A stretch of 64,000 bases of DNA from Guptibacillus hwajinpoensis (GCF_020171785.1 NZ_JAIVAE010000003.1:1-64000), one strand, 5' to 3'. Shown: positions 1 to 7,791, numbered from the stretch's first letter. Notes: a model not told the origin generated them from the letters alone. A program made the numbers and translations.

Positions 1-78
1 GAGCTAGGTGAAGGAGAGTTTTTTTCATCTTATATACTTCAAAACACCATTTCAACTAACAGGAAAATCAAAACCATT

Positions 79-118
79 AAAAAAGCTTGTAGAGGAACCA
101 AGGGTTCCTCTACAAGCT
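79..118 (-). terminator. intrinsic terminator reading leftward
   Basis: A perfect 16-bp inverted repeat (84-99 with 103-118, 3-nt loop) is followed on the minus strand by a run of T (complement of the A run at 79-84). It would end a transcript coming from the right, although no minus-strand gene is seen nearby. Confidence 0.6.
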
Positions 119-120
119 GA

Positions 121-144
121 ACGCATCCAATGGATGCGTTTTTT
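121..144 (+). terminator. intrinsic terminator reading rightward
   Basis: An 8-bp stem (121-128 with 132-139) with a 3-nt loop runs straight into six T. It lies two bases after the preceding hairpin, so the two form a back-to-back bidirectional terminator. It probably ends a gene lying left of the window. Confidence 0.7.
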
Positions 145-221
145 CGTACAGATGACCAATCACATTTTCATCCTTTTGAATATAAATAAAGAAAACTACT
201 TTAGACAGGAAGTGCCTTCCA

Positions 222-428
222 ATGGAAATACATTGTGATGGATGTACGAAGGAGATGAGAGACTGGGAAACCATTCATATGGTGAAGTTCGATAAATGGT
301 ATGTTGGTCATTTCAACTGCTTATTGAACTTGAAAAAAAAATTGAATCTCAATAGACCGATTAAGTGGGATAAATTAGAAGGTAAGAAGGATAATCAAAA
401 AGATTCGGATGGGAAAACAGCGAATTAG
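222..428 (+). CDS. small hypothetical protein, 68 aa
   Basis: The ATG at 222 has an AGGAAG ribosome site about 9 nt upstream, and a terminator follows the stop. The N-terminus has a C-x-x-C pair (HCDGC, residues 4-8) and a third Cys near residue 33 (HFNC), which could be a small metal site. The C-terminal third is Lys/Asp/Asn-rich and probably disordered. There is no signal peptide or membrane segment. I do not recognise the family. It appears monocistronic, between terminators on both sides. Confidence 0.55.
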   Translation: MEIHCDGCTKEMRDWETIHMVKFDKWYVGHFNCLLNLKKKLNLNRPIKWDKLEGKKDNQKDSDGKTAN

Positions 429-442
429 ATCGAGGGGCAAGA

Positions 443-475
443 AAAGACGCTAACTTTAGGTAGCGTCTTTTCTTG
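443..475 (+). terminator. intrinsic terminator
   Basis: A perfect 10-bp stem (443-452 with 461-470), 8-nt loop, then a T-rich tail. It ends the small gene at 222-428. Confidence 0.75.
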
Positions 476-522
476 TGATTTTAATATGAAACATCCTCTT
501 TATTCGCCGCTTTCTTCCATAG

Positions 523-606
523 GAAGAGCTGATTAAACTCGCTGGTGAACTTAATGTACCTTTTTTAGTAGAAGGAGATCGGTCTATTTCTCTAGACAAT
601 ATGTAA
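523..606 (+). pseudogene. short decayed coding remnant, possibly thioredoxin/GST-like
   Basis: Between stop codons at 520-522 and 604-606 the frame reads as a 27-residue protein-like stretch with no start codon. Part of it, LAGELNVPFLVEGD, resembles the 'x-VPFLVxGD' strand of glutaredoxin or GST N-domains. No flanking homologous segment is visible in other frames. This is a weak resemblance by eye and the stretch may be chance. Confidence 0.25.
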
Positions 607-674
607 ATGACATGCTAGTCACCTGTGGAGGATGAGGTGAATATTGTAGAGCATCTAATAAATGAGGTGATACA

Positions 675-1313
675 ATGTTAGCTTGTCATTCTGCAATAGG
701 TTACACAGCAATCGGTGACTCTATTACATTAGGAACGGGGACCATGTTGTTTTCTCCAACTTTTGTAGATTTTTATAAAAATGAATTACAATGTTCCATA
801 AGAAAAAAGGTGAATGTAAGTGTTTATGCTGAAAATGGAGCGACGACGTCGGAAGTGAAAAAATGGCTTGCTTGCTCGAAGATCGACCTGGGACAAACGG
901 AAATCGTAACTTTAACAGCCGGTGGAAATGACCTTATCGATGCGGCTGAATCTTACGCGGTAACGAAAAAAGATACTGTGTTGGATGATGCTTTAAAGCT
1001 TTGCTGCCAAAATATGAGCTGGATTGTCTCCAATTTGTCTAAAGCTCTTAAACAGTCAGATGGAAAAGCGATGATACGAATTGTTAACTTGTATAATCCT
1101 ATTCCTACTATTCCTTTTTCGGATTACTGGGTAAAGCAGTTCAACCGTCATATTGACAAATGTTCCACTGGAGAGTTGGTGAGAGTGGCTAATGTCTTTC
1201 CCGTTTTTAAAGGGAGAGAAAAGCAATTGTTAGCTTCAGATTGTATCCACCCGAACACGCATGGACATAAAGAAATTTCAAATGTACTTATGAAAACAGG
1301 AATTACTTTATAA
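675..1313 (+). CDS. SGNH/GDSL-type lipase or acylhydrolase
   Basis: This 212-aa protein has the family blocks in order. Block I is AIGDSIT with the presumed nucleophile Ser16, the oxyanion Gly/Asn block is TAGGNDL (about residue 75), and block V is D-x-x-H (Asp189, His192) near the C-terminus. The start is supported by GAGGTG just upstream. There is no convincing signal peptide, so it is probably cytoplasmic. The family hydrolyses esters or acyl groups; the substrate cannot be told. It stands alone, with degraded sequence upstream and egtB downstream. Confidence 0.85.
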   Translation: MLACHSAIGYTAIGDSITLGTGTMLFSPTFVDFYKNELQCSIRKKVNVSVYAENGATTSEVKKWLACSKIDLGQTEIVTLTAGGNDLIDAAESYAVTKKDTVLDDALKLCCQNMSWIVSNLSKALKQSDGKAMIRIVNLYNPIPTIPFSDYWVKQFNRHIDKCSTGELVRVANVFPVFKGREKQLLASDCIHPNTHGHKEISNVLMKTGITL

Positions 1314-1383
1314 ATGTTTAATTAATTGAAAGCAAGGGTAAATTTTTGTGTTAATACATTATAGAAATACTAGGGAGGAACAT

Positions 1384-2670
1384 ATGGTACAACAATCGAT
1401 TCAGTTAAGCGAATTACGAGAACAATTGCTTCATTCCTTTGAGGCAACACGCGCAATGACAAATACATTAGTGGAACCACTTGAGACGGAGGATTTTACC
1501 ATCCAATCAATTCCCGATGTTAGTCCTCCCAAATGGCATATGGCCCACACGACTTGGTTTTTTGAAACGTTTATTTTGAAACAGTATAAAGAAAATTATG
1601 AGTCTTTTCATAAAGAATTTGACTATTTATTTAACTCGTACTATGAAAGTGTTGGAAGTTACTTTCCGCGTCATTCAAGGGGATTATTAAGTAGACCAAG
1701 TATAGATAAAGTAAGAAGCTATCGTTCGGATATCAATGAAGAAATAGTGAACTTAATTCAACAACTCGATGAAGGACATCTTCATCAAGTTGCAGATCTC
1801 GTTGAAATTGGACTAAATCATGAACAACAGCACCAAGAACTTTTAATGACAGATATTAAATATAATTTCTCCGTTAATCCGTTGTACCCTGTATACCGTC
1901 CACTTGATGACGAACCTACTGCAAAAGCGACACCGTTAGAATGGGTGTCATTCGAGGGTGGACTTATTGAAACGGGGATAGATGAAGAGGACGGCTTTTC
2001 TTTTGACAATGAGCGACCAGTACATAAGGTATGGCTTGAACCATTTAAATTAGCGACAAGAACGGTGACGAACGGAGAATACATGGAATTTATCAATGCT
2101 GGAGGCTATGAACAGGCTGCCTACTGGCTGTCTGATGGTTGGGCAACTGTGAAGGAAGAAAATTGGAAAGCGCCATTGCATTGGGTCGAAAAAGACGGTA
2201 AGTGGTATACGTTTACACTTCATGGACTAGTGCCGATTAATAAAGAAGAGCCCGTTACCCACGTTAGCTATTACGAAGCTGAAGCCTATGCAAGTTTTGT
2301 TGGGAAGCGCCTACCTTCAGAATCAGAATGGGAAGTTGCAGTGAGGGATCAGCCGATCGCTGGTAATTTTGTAGAGGATGGTCACTATCATCCGGTTGCA
2401 TCAGTGAAAGAAGAAGAAGGTAACATTAAAAAAGCTTATGGAGATGTATGGGAATGGACGAAAAGTCCTTATATGCCATATCCTGGTAATAAACCTCTTG
2501 AGGGTGCATTAGGTGAATATAATGCCAAATTCATGAGTAGCCAAATGATTTTACGAGGAGGATCATGCGTTACTTCGCAAACACATATCCGTCCAACATA
2601 TCGTAATTTCTTTGGTCCTGAAAAACGCTGGCAATTTACAGGCATTCGTCTTGCAGATGACGTGGAATAA
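1384..2670 (+). CDS. egtB: EgtB-like iron-dependent sulfoxide synthase (DinB + FGE-sulfatase domains)
   Basis: I place the start at ATG 1384 because GGGAGG lies 6 nt upstream; in-frame codons further up lack a ribosome site. The product is 428 aa. The N-terminal DinB-like domain carries the iron ligands: His52/His55 in KWHMAH and the H-x3-H-x-E motif (His146, His150, Glu152). The C-terminal half is an FGE-sulfatase fold ending in the GGSC...R-x-T-x-R and FTGIRLA blocks. EgtB joins cysteine or gamma-glutamylcysteine to hercynine in ergothioneine synthesis. No EgtD methyltransferase or EgtE lyase lies in the window, so the true substrate (ergothioneine, ovothiol or another thiol-imidazole) is open. 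Confidence 0.85.
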   Translation: MVQQSIQLSELREQLLHSFEATRAMTNTLVEPLETEDFTIQSIPDVSPPKWHMAHTTWFFETFILKQYKENYESFHKEFDYLFNSYYESVGSYFPRHSRGLLSRPSIDKVRSYRSDINEEIVNLIQQLDEGHLHQVADLVEIGLNHEQQHQELLMTDIKYNFSVNPLYPVYRPLDDEPTAKATPLEWVSFEGGLIETGIDEEDGFSFDNERPVHKVWLEPFKLATRTVTNGEYMEFINAGGYEQAAYWLSDGWATVKEENWKAPLHWVEKDGKWYTFTLHGLVPINKEEPVTHVSYYEAEAYASFVGKRLPSESEWEVAVRDQPIAGNFVEDGHYHPVASVKEEEGNIKKAYGDVWEWTKSPYMPYPGNKPLEGALGEYNAKFMSSQMILRGGSCVTSQTHIRPTYRNFFGPEKRWQFTGIRLADDVE

Positions 2671-2762
2671 CAGGGGGAATTTTAGCCTGATTTACTGAGT
2701 TTCTAGATAAGATAGGATTCGACCTCTTGAAGCTTTAAGTTCTTAATGCTGAAATATCGTAA

Positions 2763-2835
2763 TCTTCCTTACAGACATTAGAAGATTATTTCGATATAAT
2801 TGTCACTGAAGATAAAGATAGAAGGAGCGATGAAT
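2763..2835 (+). pseudogene. possible HAD-hydrolase remnant ahead of the thioredoxin gene
   Basis: After a stop at 2760-2762 one frame reads TLEDYFDIIVTEDKD, which resembles the 'YFDxIVT' segment before the conserved Lys of HAD phosphatases. It has no start codon and continues out of frame into the next gene. An imperfect inverted repeat (2754-2767 with 2781-2797) covers the same bases. Decayed gene or chance. Confidence 0.2.
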
Positions 2836-3150
2836 GTGAAAAAAATAGAAACGGCAGATTCTTATCAGTCTTTCATTAACAATAAAGAGGTATCCATACT
2901 AAAATACGAAGCAAACTGGTGTCCTGATTGCAAACGACTTGATTTTTTTATTGATGACATCATGAATGTTAATCAAGATAAGTCCTGGGCTCAAATTGAC
3001 ATTGAACAGTTTCCTGAAATTACAGAGGAAAATAATGTTATGGGTATTCCTAGCTTACTCGTTTATAAAGATGGGAAGAAAATTGGTCACTTGCATAGCG
3101 CCAATACAAAAAATCCCGATCAAGTGAAAGAATATCTAAGTCAGTTTTAA
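2836..3150 (+). CDS. thioredoxin family protein
   Basis: I choose the GTG at 2836 because it is spaced 8 nt from GGAG; the ATG at 2830 sits too close to that site and the TTG-like upstream start has none. The 104-aa product is a single thioredoxin fold with the redox motif WCPDC (Cys29, Cys32) and the cis-proline segment GIPSLLVY near residue 77. Length is normal for a thioredoxin. No signal peptide, so it acts in the cytosol as a thiol-disulfide reductase. The CPDC motif differs from CGPC of TrxA, so this is an accessory thioredoxin. A terminator follows directly. Confidence 0.85.
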   Translation: MKKIETADSYQSFINNKEVSILKYEANWCPDCKRLDFFIDDIMNVNQDKSWAQIDIEQFPEITEENNVMGIPSLLVYKDGKKIGHLHSANTKNPDQVKEYLSQF

Positions 3151-3156
3151 TAATAG

Positions 3157-3189
3157 GAGAAGGTTGCATGTGCAATCTTCTCTTATTTT
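3157..3189 (+). terminator. intrinsic terminator
   Basis: A 12-bp stem with one G-T pair (3157-3168 with 3171-3182), then a T-rich tail. It ends the thioredoxin gene. Confidence 0.75.
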
Positions 3190-3568
3190 GTAAGTACATA
3201 TTCAACTGAGCCATCGTTAAGTGAATGAATGTAAGCAATTGAGTAGCCGATGCTAAGATAAATCCATAGCGTTTCGGTACATGAAGGATGGAGGGGCTCA
3301 GTTGGTGCGTAAAGACTTTTGTAGAGCACAGTTGTTTGATTGGAAAATGGTGAACAGTGGAGAAGTACGACATGTTTTCCACTCCAAGCCGTCCCGATTT
3401 GATGTCGTCTCATTACACTCATCCTTTAGGGTATTTTTAGTTTTTTTCAATCACCTGCAAAAATGAGAAGTTACTCGATTTAGATGGAAAGATTCATTTT
3501 GTTGATAGGAGTATCATATGATTCATGCATGTTGAATGATATGACTACGACATTATTTTAAAAATATT
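3190..3568. other. gene-less stretch, probably degraded DNA
   Basis: About 380 bases without a supportable gene. Open frames on both strands are short, lack ribosome sites and have low-complexity or unlikely compositions. One minus-strand frame (3183-3422) ends in a plausible-looking segment (GYSIAYIHSLNDGSVEY) that could be the tail of a lost gene, but I cannot name it. Confidence 0.4.
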
Positions 3569-3613
3569 TTGAATTTTTTCTGCGTAGCTGGTATATTAGT
3601 AACATATACCGGC
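3569..3613 (+). promoter_or_regulatory. candidate sigma-A promoter with overlapping dyad, for the riboswitch-sinI transcript
   Basis: TTGAAT (3569-3574), 17-bp spacer, TATATT (3592-3597). An inverted repeat, 3587-3596 with 3604-3613 (10-bp arms with one wobble, 7-bp gap), covers the -10 and the likely start point, which suggests a repressor operator. The regulator is unknown. The leader to the riboswitch would be about 95 nt. Confidence 0.5.
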
Positions 3614-3697
3614 AAACTTCTATTGTAAATTTGTAAATTCTTTAAAAACATGTAGGTTTTCTAGGAAAATAGTCGGTGCATGTCATTTCTTAATTCT

Positions 3698-3803
3698 CCA
3701 GATAAGGGCAAACCATTCTAAAGAATGGGACGCAAAGACACAGGTCTAATGTTGGGTCACCAACGATGACGGCTGGTCCTCCTGGAAACCCGATAAGGAG
3801 GAG
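3698..3803 (+). promoter_or_regulatory. cyclic-di-GMP-I (GEMM-I) riboswitch
   Basis: The hallmark strings are present in order: AGGGCAAACC, the capped P1b hairpin (CCATTC-TAAA-GAATGG), GGGACGCAAAG, then the second arm reading GGTCTAAT to GGCTGG. P1a can form between 3698-3708 and 3777-3785. The 3' strand of P1a contains TCCTCCT (3777-3783), which is exactly complementary to the downstream Shine-Dalgarno AGGAGGA (3796-3802). Ligand binding should hold TCCTCCT in P1a and free the ribosome site; without ligand it can mask it. I infer a translational ON switch. No terminator lies between aptamer and gene. Confidence 0.88.
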
Positions 3804-3809
3804 AAAAGA

Positions 3810-3962
3810 ATGACCATGGCAGAGATTAAGCCTAAGAAAGTACTAGATCAAGAATGGGTTATTCTCATGAGGGCTGCCCGGGAGCTTGGGTTACAAAAGG
3901 AAGAGGTAAGGTCATTCCTAAGACAAGGTAAAAAACCAACATCCACGAATGTACATAAATGA
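3810..3962 (+). CDS. SinI-family antirepressor, 50 aa
   Basis: The ATG at 3810 follows AAGGAGGAG with good spacing; an in-frame ATG at 3816 is a weaker alternative. Residues 11-42 match the SinI/SinR dimerisation domain: VLDQEWVILMRAARELGL followed by EEVRSFLRQGK, as in B. subtilis SinI (LDQEWVELM... EEIRKYL). SinI sequesters SinR, the repressor of biofilm-matrix and motility-switch genes. There is no DNA-binding domain, so it should work only by heterodimerising. It sits alone between the c-di-GMP riboswitch and a terminator, without sinR beside it. Too short for many gene finders. Confidence 0.85.
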   Translation: MTMAEIKPKKVLDQEWVILMRAARELGLQKEEVRSFLRQGKKPTSTNVHK

Positions 3963-3965
3963 TGA

Positions 3966-3988
3966 GCGACCAGTAAGGTCGTTTTTTT
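3966..3988 (+). terminator. intrinsic terminator
   Basis: A 6-bp stem (3966-3971 with 3977-3982, one G-T pair) running into seven T. It ends the sinI-like transcript 4 nt after the stop codon. Confidence 0.75.
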
Positions 3989-4000
3989 CTGGCTTAATCC

Positions 4001-4030
4001 TTGACTTTAGGTGAACATTTTTTGTATCAT
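4001..4030 (+). promoter_or_regulatory. sigma-A promoter for glyS
   Basis: TTGACT (4001-4006), 18-bp spacer, TATCAT (4025-4030). It begins right after the sinI terminator and about 50 nt before the T-box leader. Confidence 0.6.
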
Positions 4031-4084
4031 ATGTCATATCAATCTCATACATAACCATACTAACTATGAAGGACAAATAGTAAT

Positions 4085-4265
4085 CAGATAAACCTCATTG
4101 AAGCGATTCGGGGATGGTGCGAGCCCGAATAAGGTCTGATGAAACGGCGGTCTGGAGTTTACGTTCTGAAAGTGGATGCATGATATGCATCAACTAGGGT
4201 GGAACCGCGGGTGCATAAGCTCTCGTCCCTGGACATTTATTGTCCATGGAGCGAGAGCTTTTTAT
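4085..4265 (+). promoter_or_regulatory. T-box leader (glycine) of glyS
   Basis: The T-box core AGGGTGGAACCGCG is at 4196-4209, and stem I has a distal GGATGGTGCGAGCC element (about 4112-4125). A strong terminator follows: stem 4217-4225 with 4252-4260 extended inward, then a T run. A GGC triplet at 4146-4148 is the likely glycine specifier, though its pairing context was not modelled. Uncharged tRNA-Gly would favour the antiterminator and allow glyS transcription. Confidence 0.92.
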
Positions 4266-4291
4266 ATTGATTGAAAAAAGGAGAGAATAAC

Positions 4292-5674
4292 ATGACAATT
4301 TCTATGGAACAGATCGTATCTGTATCAAAGCACAGAGGATTTATTTTTCCAGGGTCTGATATTTACGGAGGACTCGCAAATACGTGGGACTATGGTCCGC
4401 TTGGCGTAGAATTAAAAAACAATATTAAAGGAGCATGGTGGAAGAAATTTGTTCAAGAATCTCCATACAATAGTGGCCTAGATGCTGCCATATTGATGAA
4501 CCCAAAAACTTGGGAAGCTTCGGGTCACTTAGGTAACTTTAATGATCCATTAATTGATTGCAAAAGTTGTAAAACAAGGCACCGTGCTGACAAGTTAATC
4601 GAAGACGCACTATCGACAGAGGAAGATGAAATGATTGCAGACGGCCTTTCATTTGAAGAAATGGAACGTCTAATTAAAAATAACAACATTACATGTCCAG
4701 AATGTGGTAGTGAAGACTTTACAGAAATTCGTCAGTTCGATTTAATGTTTAAAACACATCAGGGTGTAACGAAATCAAGCACAAATGAAATTTATCTTCG
4801 CCCGGAAACAGCTCAAGGAATTTTTGTTAACTTTAAAAATGTTCAGCGTTCTATGCGTAAAAAAGTACCTTTTGGTATTGCACAAATCGGAAAAAGCTTC
4901 CGAAACGAAATCACACCAGGTAACTTTACGTTCCGGACTCGTGAATTCGAACAAATGGAGCTCGAATTCTTCTGTAAACCTGGTGATGAACTCGAGTGGC
5001 ATGACTATTGGAAAGAGTATTGCAAAAACTGGTTGCTTAATCTTGGCGTGAGTGGAGATAGCATTCGTCTACGTGAGCATGCAGAAGATGAACTTTCCCA
5101 TTATAGTAACGCAACAACTGATATCGAGTACAAATTCCCGTTTGGTTGGGGCGAGCTTTGGGGCGTTGCTTCAAGAACAGATTACGATCTGAAGCAGCAT
5201 ATGGAACACTCAAATGAAGATTTTACTTATCATGATCAGCAAACGGGTGAAAAGTATGTACCATATTGTATCGAGCCTTCACTCGGTGCAGATCGTGTGA
5301 CACTTGCCTTTTTGATTGAAGCATATGAAGAACAAGAGCTTGAAGATGGCACATCAAGAAGTGTGATGCACTTCCACCCGGCGATCGCGCCATTTAAAGC
5401 AGCTGTCTTCCCACTTTCTAAAAAGCTATCTGAAGAAGCGCGTGCCGTTCATGCTGAGCTATCTAAATATTTCATGGTTGATTATGATGAAGCTGGTTCA
5501 ATCGGTAAACGTTACCGTCGCCATGACGAAATTGGTACACCTTACGCGATTACGTTTGATTTTGATTCTGTAGAAGATCAGCAAGTCACGATCCGTGATC
5601 GTGATACAATGGAACAAAAAAGAATGCCGATTTCAGAACTGAAAAGCTTTCTTGAAGAAAAAACACAATTTTAA
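4292..5674 (+). CDS. glyS: glycyl-tRNA synthetase, dimeric class II type
   Basis: I start at ATG 4292 because AAGGAG lies 8 nt upstream; the TTG at 4271 has none. The 460-aa length fits the single-chain alpha2 GlyRS, not the alpha2beta2 GlyQS of B. subtilis. Visible features are the N-terminal [14 protein letters not shown] block, a zinc-type pair of Cys motifs (CKSC and CPEC), class II motif 2 ([10 protein letters not shown] then [13 protein letters not shown]), motif 3 (EPSLGADR), and a C-terminal anticodon-binding domain. It charges tRNA-Gly in the cytosol. Control is by the T-box just upstream, and a terminator follows. Confidence 0.97.
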   Translation: MTISMEQIVSVSKHRGFIFPGSDIYGGLANTWDYGPLGVELKNNIKGAWWKKFVQESPYNSGLDAAILMNPKTWEASGHLGNFNDPLIDCKSCKTRHRADKLIEDALSTEEDEMIADGLSFEEMERLIKNNNITCPECGSEDFTEIRQFDLMFKTHQGVTKSSTNEIYLRPETAQGIFVNFKNVQRSMRKKVPFGIAQIGKSFRNEITPGNFTFRTREFEQMELEFFCKPGDELEWHDYWKEYCKNWLLNLGVSGDSIRLREHAEDELSHYSNATTDIEYKFPFGWGELWGVASRTDYDLKQHMEHSNEDFTYHDQQTGEKYVPYCIEPSLGADRVTLAFLIEAYEEQELEDGTSRSVMHFHPAIAPFKAAVFPLSKKLSEEARAVHAELSKYFMVDYDEAGSIGKRYRRHDEIGTPYAITFDFDSVEDQQVTIRDRDTMEQKRMPISELKSFLEEKTQF

Positions 5675-5682
5675 TTAAAGTA

Positions 5683-5709
5683 GCCGCTCGTGTACGAGCG
5701 GCTTTTCTT
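5683..5709 (+). terminator. intrinsic terminator
   Basis: A perfect 8-bp GC-rich stem (5683-5690 with 5695-5702), 4-nt loop, then a T tail. It ends glyS. Confidence 0.85.
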
Positions 5710-5734
5710 TACTAATGAGGAGAGTGAGTGAAAG

Positions 5735-6307
5735 GTGAGAATACTTTGGGATTTTGATGGGACATTATTTGATACATACCCAGCGTTTACAAAAGTGATG
5801 AAACAGTTAGTCTCCTCTGAGCTATCAGAAGAAGAGATATTAAGAGAGTTGAAAGTTTCCTTTCATCACGCAACAGAAGTGTTTCAATTAACTGAGGAGC
5901 AGATTACAGCATTTCGTAAAAAGGATAATGCCCTTTCTCCTGACGACAAACCACCATTTAGAGGATTAAAAACGATCCTGGAAAAAGCCGATTTAAATGT
6001 AATCATGACACATAAACCACGTGCTGAAGTAATTGCTATTTTAAAGCATTTTGATATGGAACATTATTTTGCTGATCTCGTAGCAGGTGACGATGGTTTT
6101 CCACGAAAGCCCGATCCTGCTTCATACCATTATTTGAATGATCAATACCATTTGGACCTTGCAGTAGGGGATCGTATGCTGGATATTCTTCCTGCAAAAG
6201 AAGTTGGAATGAAAACATGTCTCTTTCAAAATGACTCTCCAGGAGCCGATTTTTATGTGACAAATTATCATGATTTAAATGAAAGGCTTTGGCCTTCTAA
6301 TTATTAA
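5735..6307 (+). CDS. HAD-superfamily phosphatase (phosphoglycolate-phosphatase-like)
   Basis: GTG start with a GAGGAGAG site upstream; 190 aa. HAD motif I is DFDGTLFDT (Asp6 nucleophile, Asp8), motif II is the Thr in VIMTHKPR, motif III is the Lys in RKPDP, and motif IV is AVGDRMLDI. The helical cap between motifs I and II is of the C1 type. The family dephosphorylates small metabolites in the cytosol; the substrate is unknown. It is likely cotranscribed with nothing upstream (terminator) and sits 68 nt ahead of the MFS gene. Confidence 0.85.
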   Translation: MRILWDFDGTLFDTYPAFTKVMKQLVSSELSEEEILRELKVSFHHATEVFQLTEEQITAFRKKDNALSPDDKPPFRGLKTILEKADLNVIMTHKPRAEVIAILKHFDMEHYFADLVAGDDGFPRKPDPASYHYLNDQYHLDLAVGDRMLDILPAKEVGMKTCLFQNDSPGADFYVTNYHDLNERLWPSNY

Positions 6308-6375
6308 TAATCAAGTAGTTGATCCCCTTTGTGTTCATATGTGATAATACACATATCAACACAAGGGGGATGTTT

Positions 6376-7791
6376 TTGTTGGATAAAAAACTTCGGTTTA
6401 TATTGATTACATTTTTGCTAGGTGTTTTTCTAGGTGCTCTTGATTCAGGCATCGTATCTCCTGCGTTAACCACCCTTATAGAAGATCTAGGGATTGACTT
6501 AAAATGGACGGTTTGGGTAGTAACGATTTATACGCTAGTCTATGCAGTAAGCATGCCAATTGTAGGGAAACTTGCTGATTTATTTGGGAGAAAGCGAATT
6601 TTCCTAACTGGTATTACGTTATTTGCCATTGGTTCTGTAATCGCTGGATTTAGTCAGTCACTTTCCTTTCTCCTTGTTGGTCGAGCGGTTCAAGCTCTCG
6701 GTGGTGGTGGCATTATCCCTATTGCAAATGCCGTAATCGGAAGCAGCTTTCCAAAGGAGAAACGGGGCATGGCACTCGGTTTTGTTGGAGCTATGTTTGG
6801 AATAGCGACGATTCTTGGACCAAATGTAGGAGGTTTTTTCGTTGCTCAGTTTAGTTGGAGATGGATATTCTTCATTAACGTCCCTATTGCACTTATTATC
6901 ATCATAATGGGCTTAAAACTTCCCGATGATCGAAAAGAGACAAAAAAACCTTCACTTGATTGGGGGGGAGCTGGTGTATTATCTTTTGTTATCATAAGTC
7001 TTCTACTGGGATTAACGAATCTTGATACAAATGAATTTGCGCAGTCGATCCAATCGCTCATGGTTTGGCCGCTTTTACTAATTAGTGTTGTATTTATTTA
7101 TCCACTTATTCGAGTGGAAAAAGCTGCAAAAGACCCGATTCTTAAATTAAGTTACTTTAAAGACCGGAATATCGTGTTAGCTTTACTCATTTCAATGATT
7201 ACAGGTATTGGCATAATTAGTATGATTTTTGTTCCTTCATTCTCAGAAATCATATTACTGCTGTCCAGAGGTCAAGGTGGGTACGTTATGACAATTCTGG
7301 CAGTAGCATCTGGTTTTGCTGCTCCTATAGGTGGAGTACTTCTCGACAAGTGGGGGGCAAAACAAGTTGTATTACTTGGCTTTTCATTAAGTCTTCTTGG
7401 TTCACTTTCTTTTGTTTATATAGCAGATGGATGGATCACACTATCTCTTGGGATGATTCTATCTGGTATAGGGATAGGATTCACTATGGGAACACCCTTA
7501 AATTATATTATTCTTGAGTTAACACCTGATCATGAAGCGGGATCAGCTCTATCTCTCGTAAGTTTGTTTAGATCGGTAGGTACTTCACTTGGCCCTGTTA
7601 TTCTTGCTGGTTTTATCGCTATGTCAGGAGCAACATTTAACGGAAGTAAAATGTCTGAAGCGATCAGAGATGTGATTTTATCCGGCTATCAACATATGTA
7701 CCTTGCTGCCTCTGTTATTTTCTTGATTGGTCTTATACTCGGAGTCTTTCTGAAGATGCCTCCCAAGTCTTCCAGCGTTCATAATTCATAG
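6376..7791 (+). CDS. MFS multidrug-type exporter, DHA2-like
   Basis: The ribosome site AAGGGGG (6363-6369) abuts the ATG at 6370 but is well spaced from the TTG at 6376 or 6379, so I choose TTG 6376 (471 aa). The protein is highly hydrophobic with about 12-14 predicted membrane spans. MFS motif A is GKLADLFGRKR between TM2 and TM3. The LDSGIVSPAL start of TM1 and ATILGPNVGG (motif C) point to proton-driven drug exporters of the EmrB/QacA group. Substrate unknown. A bidirectional terminator separates it from convergent gltC. Confidence 0.85.
   Translation: MLDKKLRFILITFLLGVFLGALDSGIVSPALTTLIEDLGIDLKWTVWVVTIYTLVYAVSMPIVGKLADLFGRKRIFLTGITLFAIGSVIAGFSQSLSFLLVGRAVQALGGGGIIPIANAVIGSSFPKEKRGMALGFVGAMFGIATILGPNVGGFFVAQFSWRWIFFINVPIALIIIIMGLKLPDDRKETKKPSLDWGGAGVLSFVIISLLLGLTNLDTNEFAQSIQSLMVWPLLLISVVFIYPLIRVEKAAKDPILKLSYFKDRNIVLALLISMITGIGIISMIFVPSFSEIILLLSRGQGGYVMTILAVASGFAAPIGGVLLDKWGAKQVVLLGFSLSLLGSLSFVYIADGWITLSLGMILSGIGIGFTMGTPLNYIILELTPDHEAGSALSLVSLFRSVGTSLGPVILAGFIAMSGATFNGSKMSEAIRDVILSGYQHMYLAASVIFLIGLILGVFLKMPPKSSSVHNS

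Noticed and set aside
1-120. Open frame from the window edge to the TGA at 118-120, possible tail of an upstream gene
   Set aside because: It would translate straight through the terminator hairpin, the residues look non-protein-like, and a frame-3 stop at 9-11 is an equally good gene end.
8-238. 76-codon frame on the plus strand
   Set aside because: It reads through both hairpins of the bidirectional terminator and overlaps a better-supported small gene at 222.
626-690. Short GTG frame overlapping the start of the SGNH hydrolase
   Set aside because: Only 18 codons, no clear ribosome spacing; it looks like leader sequence, not a gene.
1818-2096. 92-codon minus-strand frame inside egtB
   Set aside because: Shadow of a real gene in another frame; Ser-rich low-complexity composition.
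3183-3422. 79-codon minus-strand frame
   Set aside because: No ribosome site, no recognisable domain, and competing frames overlap it; at most a remnant.
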